From the NCBI GenBank assembly GCA_036269135.1, contig DATASQ010000009.1:108252-172251 (forward strand): 64,000 bases of DNA. Direction: 5' to 3'. The position numbers and the translations under genes are program-made. The notes under the pieces were generated by a model, which did no database searches, was not told where the DNA came from, and worked only from the letters and a program-made list of their open reading frames with translations. The DNA comes from Palsa-343 sp036269135 (lineage in GTDB: Bacteria > Acidobacteriota > Terriglobia > Terriglobales > Acidobacteriaceae). Positions 24,134-31,544 of this stretch are shown here, one piece after another; positions within the stretch are counted from its first letter, which is position 1; each line of letters begins with the position of its first letter.

Positions 24134-24892
24134 CTATCCGCGCTCGGGAGCGAGATCCGTCACCTTGCGGTCGTACACGCCGATGAGGGAATTCCAGCGG
24201 ACGTAGAGGAGCTCTTCCAGCATCTTGATGCCGTCTTTCAGGTAGCTCATGCGAGTGCGCTCGTCATGGCCCCAGGTGACGGGCACTTCGCGAATGTTGT
24301 AGCCGCGTTTCAGGGCGATGAACAGGATTTCCGGATCGAAGCCCCAGCGCTCGATGCGCTGCAACTGGAAGATGGTTTGCGCCGCGCTGCGGCGGAAGGC
24401 TTTGAAGCCGCACTGGGTATCCGCAAAGGGGAGGCGCATGACCATGCGCGTGACCAGATTGAAGCAGCGACCGAAGATCTGCCGGTAAAGCGGCTGATGG
24501 ATGGTCTGGCGGCTGCGTTCCAGCCAGCGCGAGCCGATGGCGACGTCGGCGCCGTCCCGGATGGCCGCGAAGAGGCGCTCGGCTTCGTGCATCGGCGCCG
24601 AGAGATCGGCGTCGGTGAACATGACGACGTTGCCCGCGCCGTGCAGCAGCCCATGGCGCACGCTGTAACCCTTGCCACGATTGCCAGGATTCTGCAGGAG
24701 CCGCACCCGGCGGTCCCGAGCGACATACTGCTCCACAATCGCGGCAGTGTTGTCGGTGGAACCGTCGTTGACGACCAGGACCTCGGCATCCCAGCGCTGG
24801 TCGTCGAGGGTGCGCAGAACTTCATCAAGCGCATGGCCGATGCGCGCGCTTTCGTTATAGGCGGGAATGACGATCGTGTATTGCGGGTCCAT
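24134..24892 (-). CDS. GT2 glycosyltransferase, dolichyl/undecaprenyl-phosphate glycosyltransferase type
   Basis: 252 residues. GT-A fold with IVIPAYNESARIGHALDEVL, VVNDGSTDNT, RGKGYSVRHGLLHG, the metal-binding FTDADLSAP, and the acceptor block DTQCGFKAFRRSAA. This layout matches the ALG5/DPM1-like group that transfers a hexose from a nucleotide sugar to a polyprenyl phosphate on the cytoplasmic face. No C-terminal membrane helices are present, unlike GtrB or ArnC. The start at 24892 is directly before the conserved core; a longer frame is open upstream. Confidence 0.9.
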   Translation of the reverse strand: MDPQYTIVIPAYNESARIGHALDEVLRTLDDQRWDAEVLVVNDGSTDNTAAIVEQYVARDRRVRLLQNPGNRGKGYSVRHGLLHGAGNVVMFTDADLSAPMHEAERLFAAIRDGADVAIGSRWLERSRQTIHQPLYRQIFGRCFNLVTRMVMRLPFADTQCGFKAFRRSAAQTIFQLQRIERWGFDPEILFIALKRGYNIREVPVTWGHDERTRMSYLKDGIKMLEELLYVRWNSLIGVYDRKVTDLAPERG

Positions 24893-25051
24893 AGTGAGCC
24901 GTGACTCCTCGTCTTCAGGGCGTGCCGCGTTGTGCGAGCCGGGCTCGCGCACCGGTATCAGGAGGAGGATGGGCCTGTAATCCTTTATTTATCATACCGG
25001 ATTTCCGAAACTTCGCCTGTGCGGCGGCCAACCCGGGGGTGCGGCCGGTGC

Positions 25052-25057
25052 TACACT
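25052..25057 (+). promoter_or_regulatory. TACACT -10-like box before sppA
   Basis: TACACT ends 7 nt before the sppA ATG (25065), with no Shine-Dalgarno in between, the arrangement expected for a leaderless transcript. Confidence 0.45.
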
Positions 25058-25064
25058 CGCCCGT

Positions 25065-26060
25065 ATGGAAGAGCCTGTCGAATCAACGCCTGCCGCCCCG
25101 CAGGGCACTCCGAGTCCGGTTCCGCCTCCCTGGTATCCGCCTGCGCCGCCACCTCACCGCCGGAGGGTGTGGCCGTGGTTCGCTCTTGGCGGCGTGCTGG
25201 TCCTCGGATTCATCTTCGTGGTGTCGGTGCTCTTCTACATGGCGGCGCATTCGTTGGGCGGGTCGACAGGAAGCTTCACCACGCTGGGCGACAACATCGG
25301 AGTGATCGACATCGACGGGGAGATTCTTTCCGCAGATACGGTGGTCGAGCAGCTGCGCAAATTCAACCAGGACGATTCGGTCAAGGCGATTATTCTGCAT
25401 ATCGACTCGCCGGGCGGGGGCGCGGCCGCGTCGCAGGAGATCTATCACGAGGTGCTCCGCATTCGGGAGCAGAAGAAGAAGCCCATCGTGGCTTCGATTG
25501 AAAGCGTGGGCGCCAGCGGCGCTTATTACATCGCTTCGGCGACGGACAAGATTTACGCCAACGAGGCCAGCGTGGTTGGCTCCGTGGGCGTGATTATGGA
25601 GTGGACCAACTACGGCAACCTGATGCAGTGGGCGAAGCTGTCGCCGGAGGTGATCCACGCCGGGGCGCTGAAGGATGCGGGCGATCCTTCGCGGCCGATG
25701 ACGGCGGAAGAGCGGGCGTATTTCCAGAGCCTGGTGGACAACATGTACGGCCAGTTTGTGCACGATGTGGCGGAGGGGCGCCATTTGCCGGAAGCGCAGG
25801 TGCGGGCGCTGGCGACCGGGCAGGTGTGGACCGGCCAGCAGGCTCTGCCGCTGCATCTAATTGATAAGGAAGGCGGTTTTCGGGTGGCATTGCTGGACAC
25901 AGCAAAATCCGTGGGGATCTCGGGAGAGCCGGACGTGGTGAAACCCTATGTGCGGCACAAGGGCCTGCTGGACCTGCTGAACTCGGATGCGGACAGCCTG
26001 CTGCCGAACCCGAGCAAGCTGCTGGAACGGCATGCCGGCTTTTATTTTCTGTGGCGCTGA
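25065..26060 (+). CDS. sppA: Signal peptide peptidase SppA (short, membrane-anchored type)
   Basis: 331 residues. Pro-rich cytoplasmic N-terminus, one membrane helix (about residues 35-60), then a ClpP-like serine protease domain facing the periplasm. Catalytic Ser151 in ESVGASGAYYIAS and Lys203 in GALKDAGDPSRPM form the Ser-Lys dyad of SppA. It degrades leftover signal peptides in the membrane. This is the half-length type that assembles as an octamer, as in Bacillus, not the 67-kDa fused form of E. coli. Confidence 0.95.
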   Translation: MEEPVESTPAAPQGTPSPVPPPWYPPAPPPHRRRVWPWFALGGVLVLGFIFVVSVLFYMAAHSLGGSTGSFTTLGDNIGVIDIDGEILSADTVVEQLRKFNQDDSVKAIILHIDSPGGGAAASQEIYHEVLRIREQKKKPIVASIESVGASGAYYIASATDKIYANEASVVGSVGVIMEWTNYGNLMQWAKLSPEVIHAGALKDAGDPSRPMTAEERAYFQSLVDNMYGQFVHDVAEGRHLPEAQVRALATGQVWTGQQALPLHLIDKEGGFRVALLDTAKSVGISGEPDVVKPYVRHKGLLDLLNSDADSLLPNPSKLLERHAGFYFLWR

Positions 26061-26104
26061 CCGGGGCTTCCGGTTTCGTGAGAAACCCTGCAACTACTTG
26101 ACTT

Positions 26105-26132
26105 TGCAAGCGAAAGAGATTGCATCTACTAT
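26105..26132 (+). promoter_or_regulatory. Promoter of the HU/IHF gene
   Basis: TTGCAA at 26105-26110 and TACTAT at 26127-26132 with a 16-bp spacer. The -10 covers the ATG at 26131, which therefore cannot be the start of this transcript and supports the start at 26173. Confidence 0.55.
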
Positions 26133-26172
26133 GAAGGACAACGGGCAACCCAGGAACGGAGCGATCCCCACC

Positions 26173-26511
26173 ATGACCAAAGCCGACCTCGTTGAAGAAG
26201 TGACGAAGCTGGGTGATCTGACCCGCCGCGACAGCGAAGTAATCGTGGAGACGATCTTCGATTCCGTTATCGGCGCGCTCAGGTCCGGTGACAAGATTGA
26301 GATTCGCGGTTTCGGCAGCTTCCGCATTCGCCAGCGTAAGCCCCGGATCGGGCGCAATCCCAAGACGGGCACCAAGGTCGAGGTGCCTGCGAAGAAGGTT
26401 CCCTACTTTAAGCCGAGCAAGGAACTGCGCGATCTGGTGAATCCTGCGGGCAAGGCCGCGGAAGCGGCGCCGAGTGCAGCTCCGGGTGAGGGCGGCAATC
26501 CGCCGGCCTGA
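26173..26511 (+). CDS. HU/IHF-family DNA-binding protein
   Basis: 112 residues. Begins MTKADLVEEVTKLGDLTRRD, then the beta-arm GDKIEIRGFGSFRIRQRKPRIGRNPKTG and the DNA-clamping tail of the core VPAKKVPYFKPSKELRDLVN. Compared with standard 90-95 residue HU/IHF, it has a short Pro/Ala/Gly C-terminal extension (AAEAAPSAAPGEGGNPPA). A nucleoid-associated architectural protein; the R-G-F-G-S-F and arm sequence are nearer to IHF-alpha. The ATG at 26173 is chosen over 26131 because the latter overlaps the -10 box. Confidence 0.92.
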   Translation: MTKADLVEEVTKLGDLTRRDSEVIVETIFDSVIGALRSGDKIEIRGFGSFRIRQRKPRIGRNPKTGTKVEVPAKKVPYFKPSKELRDLVNPAGKAAEAAPSAAPGEGGNPPA

Positions 26512-26527
26512 CCGCGGTCGCTTCTCA

Positions 26528-27016
26528 TTACTTGTAGATGAGCCGGATCTGAATGTCGGTCACCGGACAGGCGACCTGCGTGGAAGCCGCCTGAAACGAG
26601 GGCGCCGACAGCAGTACTCGCGGATTATTCGCAAAACCAAAGCCTTCCTTCGGGATTCCAAGAAAATTCCGGTCCAGCTTCTTGTTTGCGTTCTCGTCGT
26701 CAATGACCGCGATGCCATACTTTCCCGGCGGCACTTTGAATTCTTCTGTGGCCTGGTGGTCGTGAATGTCGAAACCGCCGTCCACTACCGCCTTCGAGCG
26801 GTCCTCGGGCCAGCCCGCGGGGGAGGCGAAGACCACGCCGCCTGCTTTTCCCTTGTCGCTGCGGAATCCGGTGACGTGAATGCGCAGGATGCAGAGCGGC
26901 TGGCCGGGAACCGCATCCACATAATGGCCGCTCGGATCACGCTGAGCCGAAGCCGCCGCGGTTACGACTGCCCCTGCCAGCAAAAGCCCAATTCCGCGCG
27001 CCCTCCAGCTACCCAT
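26528..27016 (-). CDS. Secreted DUF2141-family protein
   Basis: 162 residues with a signal peptide ending AAASAQ. The rest is a small beta-sandwich: LCILRIHVTGFRSDKGKAGGVVFAS and VPPGKYGIAVIDDENANKKLDRNFLGIPKEGFGFANN, the latter being the signature of DUF2141 (F.GIP.E..GFSNN). Family function unknown; often periplasmic, sometimes beside TonB receptors. Convergent with HU on a 16-bp gap. Confidence 0.9.
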   Translation of the reverse strand: MGSWRARGIGLLLAGAVVTAAASAQRDPSGHYVDAVPGQPLCILRIHVTGFRSDKGKAGGVVFASPAGWPEDRSKAVVDGGFDIHDHQATEEFKVPPGKYGIAVIDDENANKKLDRNFLGIPKEGFGFANNPRVLLSAPSFQAASTQVACPVTDIQIRLIYK

Positions 27017-27155
27017 CTTCCCAGCCTATCGTGAGCGCTGGCGGCGGCCGGGCCATCTGAACCTCTCTTCACGCGGCATTGATCTTTGGCTGCCTGGCGC
27101 GACAAGCCAGGAGTGCCTGGAATCGGATAGGGTGGTGGGTTAGGAAAAATTCGCT

Positions 27156-29588
27156 ATGGCCGCAACCACCCTTACGGAGACTGCTCCTTCCTCTGCCATG
27201 ACCGTCTACCCGATTCGCCGGATCGCCGTTCTGGGCGCGGGCACGATGGGGTCGCGCATCGCGGCGCAGATCGCCAACGCCGGCTTTCCGGTTCTGCTGC
27301 TGGACATGGCCCAGACGGGCGAGCGGAACGGGCTGGCGGCCAGGGCGCTTGAGGGCCTGAAGAAGGCGAAACCGGCGGCGCTGGCTGCACCGGAGTTTGC
27401 TGCGCGGATCGCTGTCGGCAATTTCGAGGACGATCTGGCGCGGCTGCGCGCGTATGACTGGGTGATTGAAGCCGTCGCGGAGAACCTGGAGATCAAGCGC
27501 GGCCTGCTGGAACGGGTGGCAGAGCACCTGCGGGCGGACGCGCTCCTGACCACGAACACCAGCGGGCTGCCTGTCGGGGCGATCGCGGAAGGGCTGGCGC
27601 CGGAGCTGCGGCGCCGCTGGTTCGGCACGCACTTTTTCAATCCGCCGCGGTACATGCAGCTGGTGGAGATCATCGCCGCTGCGGAAACCGATCCGGCGGC
27701 CGTGGCAGCGATCACTCGCTTCGCCGAGGTTCACCTTGGCAAGTCGGTGGTGCCGGCGAATGACAGGCCCAACTTCATCGCCAACCGGATTGGGGCGTTT
27801 TCGCTGCTCAATACGATTCAGGTGATGCAGCAGCAGGGGCTCACCATCGAGGAAGTGGACGCGCTGACGGGGAAGCCGCTGGGCTGGCCGAAGACGGGGA
27901 CCTTTCGCCTGGCGGATATGGTTGGGCTCGACGTGCTGGGCAGCGTGGTGCGGAACTTTGCCGCCAACACGAAGGACGAGCGCAGCGATCTGCAGCTGCC
28001 GGCGTTCCTTGCGACGATGCTCGAACGGAAGTGGTTTGGCGACAAGACCGGCCAGGGGTTTTACAAGAAAGAGCGCGGCGCGAAAGACGACGAGCGTCTG
28101 ACGCTGGATCTCTCGACCTTTGAATACCGGCCCGCGCAGAAGCCGAAGCTGCCGGCACTCGACGCCACCAAGCCCATTGAGTCGCTGCCTGAGCGGATTC
28201 GCGCGCTGCTCGGCGGCAATCCCGAAAAGGACAAGGCGGCGGCCTTCTACTGGCAGATCCTTCCCGACCTCTGGCTCTACGCCGCTGGTCGGATCGGGGA
28301 AATCAGCGACAGCGTTGCGGACATCGATCGCGCGATGCGCACCGGTTTCAACTGGGAACTGGGGCCGTTTGCAATGTGGGATGCGGCGGGGGTCGCCGAC
28401 ACCGCGGCGAAGATGCGCAGCCAGGGTCGTACTCTGCCGGTGGCGCTGGAGAAGCTGCTCGCGACCTCGGAGAAAAGCTGGTATCGCAACGGCGAGGCTG
28501 CAGCCTTCGACGTTCGCACGGGCACGTACGTCCCGGTCGAGCCGCCTTCCGCGGTCGTCTCTCTCACGCGCGCCAAACGATCGGGCGGCGTGGTGAAGGA
28601 GAACCCTGGGGCTTCGCTGATCGACGTGGGCGATGGGATCGCCTGCATCGAGTTCCATACCAAGATGAACGCCCTGGGCGGCGACATCGTGAGCTTTGTC
28701 CGGGAAAATCTGCATCCCGCCAGCGCCGCGGTTCGCGACTTCCGCGGTTTCGTGATCACCAATGACGCGGCGAATTTCTCGGCTGGGGCGAACCTCGTGC
28801 AGCTGCTGCTCTCCGCGCAGGATGAGGAGTGGGACGAAATCGACAGCTACATTGCCGCGTTCCAGGGGATGACGCAGGCCATCAAATTCTGCCCGGCGCC
28901 CGTGGTGGTCGCGCCGTTTGGACTCACGCTTGGGGGCGGAGCTGAAGTCACGCTGCACGCTGCCGTGCGCCAGCCGCATCTGGAGCTTTATATGGGGCTG
29001 GTGGAGACCGGCGTGGGACTCATCCCGGCGGGCGGCGGATGCAAGGAGATGACACTGCGGGCGATCGATCTGGCTGCCGCTGCCGCGCCGCGGGCCTCAC
29101 GCAGCGACAGCGTTGAGCTGCGCCACACGATGCGGACCCTCTTCGAGAACATCGCGCTGGCGAAGGTTTCCACTTCCGCTTATGAGGCTCGCGATCTTGA
29201 CCTGCTGCGCTCCTCCGATCACATCACGATGAACCGGGATCGCGTTCTGCATGACGCAAAGCTTCAGGCCATCACTCTGGCCGAGACCGGCTATGCCGCG
29301 CCGCTGCCGCGCACCGACATCCCCGCCCCCGGCGATGCCGTACTGGCCGCCCTGAAGCTCGGCGTGCACATGCTGCGCGAAGGCGAGCAGGCCAGCGACC
29401 ACGATGTTGTGGTGACCACGCATCTGGCCGAGATTCTCTGCGGCGGCGCGGTTACACCGGGCACGCCGATCAGCGAGCAGTTCCTGCTCGATCTGGAACG
29501 GCAGCATTTCCTCTCGCTCTGCGGCGAACGCAAAACCCAGGAGCGGATCGCACACACCCTGAAAACCGGCAAGCCCCTCAGGAATTAG
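27156..29588 (+). CDS. fadN: Bifunctional 3-hydroxyacyl-CoA dehydrogenase / enoyl-CoA hydratase, FadN type
   Basis: 810 residues. Domain order is dehydrogenase first, crotonase last: NAD-binding RIAVLGAGTMGSRIAAQIANAG (about residues 22-43), the 3HCDH catalytic blocks VPANDRPNFIANRIGAF and KTGQGFYKKERG, a second 3HCDH C-terminal domain, then from about residue 470 a crotonase domain (FVITNDAANFSAGANLVQLL, PVVVAPFGLTLGGGAEVTLHA). This matches Bacillus FadN (YusL), not E. coli FadB, whose order is reversed. It performs the hydration and oxidation steps of fatty-acid beta-oxidation. AGGAAAAA precedes the ATG. fadA follows 18 bp downstream. Confidence 0.93.
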   Translation: MAATTLTETAPSSAMTVYPIRRIAVLGAGTMGSRIAAQIANAGFPVLLLDMAQTGERNGLAARALEGLKKAKPAALAAPEFAARIAVGNFEDDLARLRAYDWVIEAVAENLEIKRGLLERVAEHLRADALLTTNTSGLPVGAIAEGLAPELRRRWFGTHFFNPPRYMQLVEIIAAAETDPAAVAAITRFAEVHLGKSVVPANDRPNFIANRIGAFSLLNTIQVMQQQGLTIEEVDALTGKPLGWPKTGTFRLADMVGLDVLGSVVRNFAANTKDERSDLQLPAFLATMLERKWFGDKTGQGFYKKERGAKDDERLTLDLSTFEYRPAQKPKLPALDATKPIESLPERIRALLGGNPEKDKAAAFYWQILPDLWLYAAGRIGEISDSVADIDRAMRTGFNWELGPFAMWDAAGVADTAAKMRSQGRTLPVALEKLLATSEKSWYRNGEAAAFDVRTGTYVPVEPPSAVVSLTRAKRSGGVVKENPGASLIDVGDGIACIEFHTKMNALGGDIVSFVRENLHPASAAVRDFRGFVITNDAANFSAGANLVQLLLSAQDEEWDEIDSYIAAFQGMTQAIKFCPAPVVVAPFGLTLGGGAEVTLHAAVRQPHLELYMGLVETGVGLIPAGGGCKEMTLRAIDLAAAAAPRASRSDSVELRHTMRTLFENIALAKVSTSAYEARDLDLLRSSDHITMNRDRVLHDAKLQAITLAETGYAAPLPRTDIPAPGDAVLAALKLGVHMLREGEQASDHDVVVTTHLAEILCGGAVTPGTPISEQFLLDLERQHFLSLCGERKTQERIAHTLKTGKPLRN

Positions 29589-29606
29589 TCACTGTCTGGA
29601 GCACTT

Positions 29607-30788
29607 ATGAGAGACGCCGTCCTCGTCAGCGCCGTTCGTACCGCCGTGGGCAAAGCGCCGCGCGGGGCGCTGCGCAGTACACGCCCCGACGATCTCGCCG
29701 CCATCGCGATTCGCGGCGCGCTCGATCGCATTCCGCAACTGGACCTCAAGGCCATCGACGATGTGATTCTCGGCTGCGCGATGCCCGAGGCGGAACAGGG
29801 CATGAACGTGGCCCGCGTCGCCAGCTTCCGGGCCGGACTGCCGGTGGATGCAGCCGCCATGACCATCAACCGCTACTGCGCTTCGGGTCTGCAGGCCATC
29901 GCGCTGGCGGCGGAACGCATTCGCGGCGGCGGCGCGGAGGCGATTGTGGCCGGTGGCGTCGAATCCATGTCGATGATTCCCATGGGCGGCAACAAAATCG
30001 CCGTGAATCCGTGGCTGGTGGAGAATTACCCCGGCTCGTATCTGTCGATGGGCCTGACGGCCGAGCGTCTGGCGAAGCACTACGGCATTTCCCGGGAGGA
30101 TGCCGACCAGTTCGCGCTGCAGAGCCACCAGAAAGCCGTCGCCGCCATCCAGTCCGGCCGTTTCGAGAATGAAATTGTGCCTGTACCGGTGACAGTTTCT
30201 GCGCCTGAGAGCAACGGCCGGCCCAAATCCGCCACCACCGACTTCCGCGGCGATGAAGGACCGCGCGCCGACACCACGGCGGAAGCTCTCGCGAAGCTCC
30301 CTCCGGTCTTCCACGCCAGGGGCACGGTGACGGCCGGCAACGCCTCGCAAACTTCGGACGGAGCGGCCGCCGCGGTCGTCATGTCCGCCGAACGCGCCGC
30401 CGCTCTGGGCCTGCAGCCACTGGCGCGGTTCATCGCCTACGCCTATGCCGGGTGCGATCCCGAAGAGATGGGAATTGGGCCCGTTTATGCGGTGCCCAAA
30501 GCGCTGAAGCAGGCCGGCCTGACGCTCGAACAGATGGACGTGATCGAGCTGAACGAGGCCTTCGCCTGCCAGGCGCTGGCTGTGATGCGCCAGCTTGGCC
30601 TCGACCCCGCCAAAGTCAACGTAAACGGGGGGGCCATCGCGCTGGGGCACCCGCTGGGCTGCACCGGCGCGAAACTGACGGCGACGATTCTGCGCGAACT
30701 GCGCCGCCGCAAGGGCCGCTACGGACTGGTGACCATGTGCGTCGGCGGGGGGATGGGGGCGGCGGGCATTTTCGAGAATTTGGCCTGA
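29607..30788 (+). CDS. fadA: Acetyl-CoA acyltransferase (3-ketoacyl-CoA thiolase)
   Basis: 393 residues. Thiolase with the acylated Cys91 in INRYCASGLQAIALAAE, the base His in GGAIALGHPLGCTGAK and the second Cys in VTMCVGGGMGAAGIFE. Splits 3-ketoacyl-CoA to acetyl-CoA and a shortened acyl-CoA, following the FadN steps. GGAG lies 7 nt before the ATG at 29607. Second gene of a fadN-fadA-fadE set. Confidence 0.96.
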   Translation: MRDAVLVSAVRTAVGKAPRGALRSTRPDDLAAIAIRGALDRIPQLDLKAIDDVILGCAMPEAEQGMNVARVASFRAGLPVDAAAMTINRYCASGLQAIALAAERIRGGGAEAIVAGGVESMSMIPMGGNKIAVNPWLVENYPGSYLSMGLTAERLAKHYGISREDADQFALQSHQKAVAAIQSGRFENEIVPVPVTVSAPESNGRPKSATTDFRGDEGPRADTTAEALAKLPPVFHARGTVTAGNASQTSDGAAAAVVMSAERAAALGLQPLARFIAYAYAGCDPEEMGIGPVYAVPKALKQAGLTLEQMDVIELNEAFACQALAVMRQLGLDPAKVNVNGGAIALGHPLGCTGAKLTATILRELRRRKGRYGLVTMCVGGGMGAAGIFENLA

Positions 30789-30798
30789 GGCCGGCCGC

Positions 30799-30828
30799 TT
30801 GCGATGTGACACATTTTTGTGACACAAT
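30799..30828 (+). promoter_or_regulatory. Antitoxin promoter with paired TGTGACACA repeats
   Basis: TGTGACACA at 30805-30813 and again at 30818-30826; each is itself a TGTG-A-CACA palindrome. They fill the spacer and -10 of a weak promoter (TTGCGA 30799-30804, CACAAT 30823-30828), which lies 6 nt before the antitoxin ATG. Likely the autorepression operator of the toxin-antitoxin pair. Confidence 0.55.
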
Positions 30829-30834
30829 CGCAGC

Positions 30835-31071
30835 ATGGCGACGATGAACATGCGGCAACTCCGGAACACCCGGCAGCTCAAGTCCCTTCTGAAGGCGGGG
30901 AAGACCGTCGAGCTGCAGGACAGGAACCGCCCCATCGCGCGAATCGTTCCGATTGACGAGCCTTCCACAAAGAAGGAGTGGCCTGACTTCGCGGCGCGCC
31001 ATAAAAAGATTTTGGGGGATCGCGTTCTGAACGCCGGCGACTTCCTCAAGGATCGTCACGGGCGCTATTGA
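30835..31071 (+). CDS. Phd/YefM-family antitoxin
   Basis: 78 residues. The N-terminal MNMRQLRNTRQLKSLLKAGKTVELQDRNRPIARIVP has the Phd/YefM DNA-binding layout, ending in the P-I-A-x-I-V-P strand. The C-terminal half (KEWPDFAARHKKILGDRVLNAGDFLKDRHG) would neutralise the partner. It overlaps the toxin by 4 bp and carries the paired repeats in its promoter. Lies between fadA and fadE and interrupts an otherwise continuous beta-oxidation gene set. Confidence 0.85.
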   Translation: MATMNMRQLRNTRQLKSLLKAGKTVELQDRNRPIARIVPIDEPSTKKEWPDFAARHKKILGDRVLNAGDFLKDRHGRY

Positions 31072-31493
31072 TCATCTACGCCGACACCAGCTTTTTCGTG
31101 TCTGTCTACCTGCGGGACGGGCACACACCGGCGGCCCTTCGCCGGCTGGCTTTGAAACCGCGGATCTGGCTGACGCCGCTCCACGAAGTGGAGTTCGCCC
31201 ATGCCCTCTCGCAGAATGTATTTCGCGGCGAGATCTCGCGGGGGGATGCCGATGAAGTTCGCGAGAACCTGGACCGCGATTGCCGTGCGGCGCTCTGGGC
31301 AATGACCGATTTCCCGGCAGCGGCCTTCACCTCAGGCGCTGACCTTGCCAGACGTTATGTGCCCGCTCTGGGCACGCGCACTCTCGATACCCTCCACGTC
31401 GCCTGCGCCCTCGAACTCAAAGCGGAGCGCTTCTGGACCTTTGACGAGCGGCAGCGCAAGCTCGCCCGCGCTGCCGGCCTCCGCACCACCTGA
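31068..31493 (+). CDS. PIN-domain (VapC-like) toxin
   Basis: 141 residues. Starts with TTG at 31068, overlapping the antitoxin stop (TTGA). PIN ligands: Asp in IYADTSFFVSVYL, Glu in LHEVEFAHAL, Asp in RTLDTLHVACALEL and the last acidic pair in WTFDERQRKLA. A putative sequence-specific RNase, inhibited by the Phd-type antitoxin. Different subfamily from the VapC at 9738-10106, with low resemblance beyond the PIN motifs. Confidence 0.88.
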   Translation: MIIYADTSFFVSVYLRDGHTPAALRRLALKPRIWLTPLHEVEFAHALSQNVFRGEISRGDADEVRENLDRDCRAALWAMTDFPAAAFTSGADLARRYVPALGTRTLDTLHVACALELKAERFWTFDERQRKLARAAGLRTT

Positions 31494-31544
31494 TTCATCG
31501 GGCGCGCACGGGACCGGCGTAGGATGGTTTTTCGGAGTTCTGCC

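Noticed and set aside
26131..26172. ATG at 26131 as the HU/IHF start
   Set aside because: It lies inside the likely -10 box, and the family-conserved start MTKADLVEEV is at 26173.
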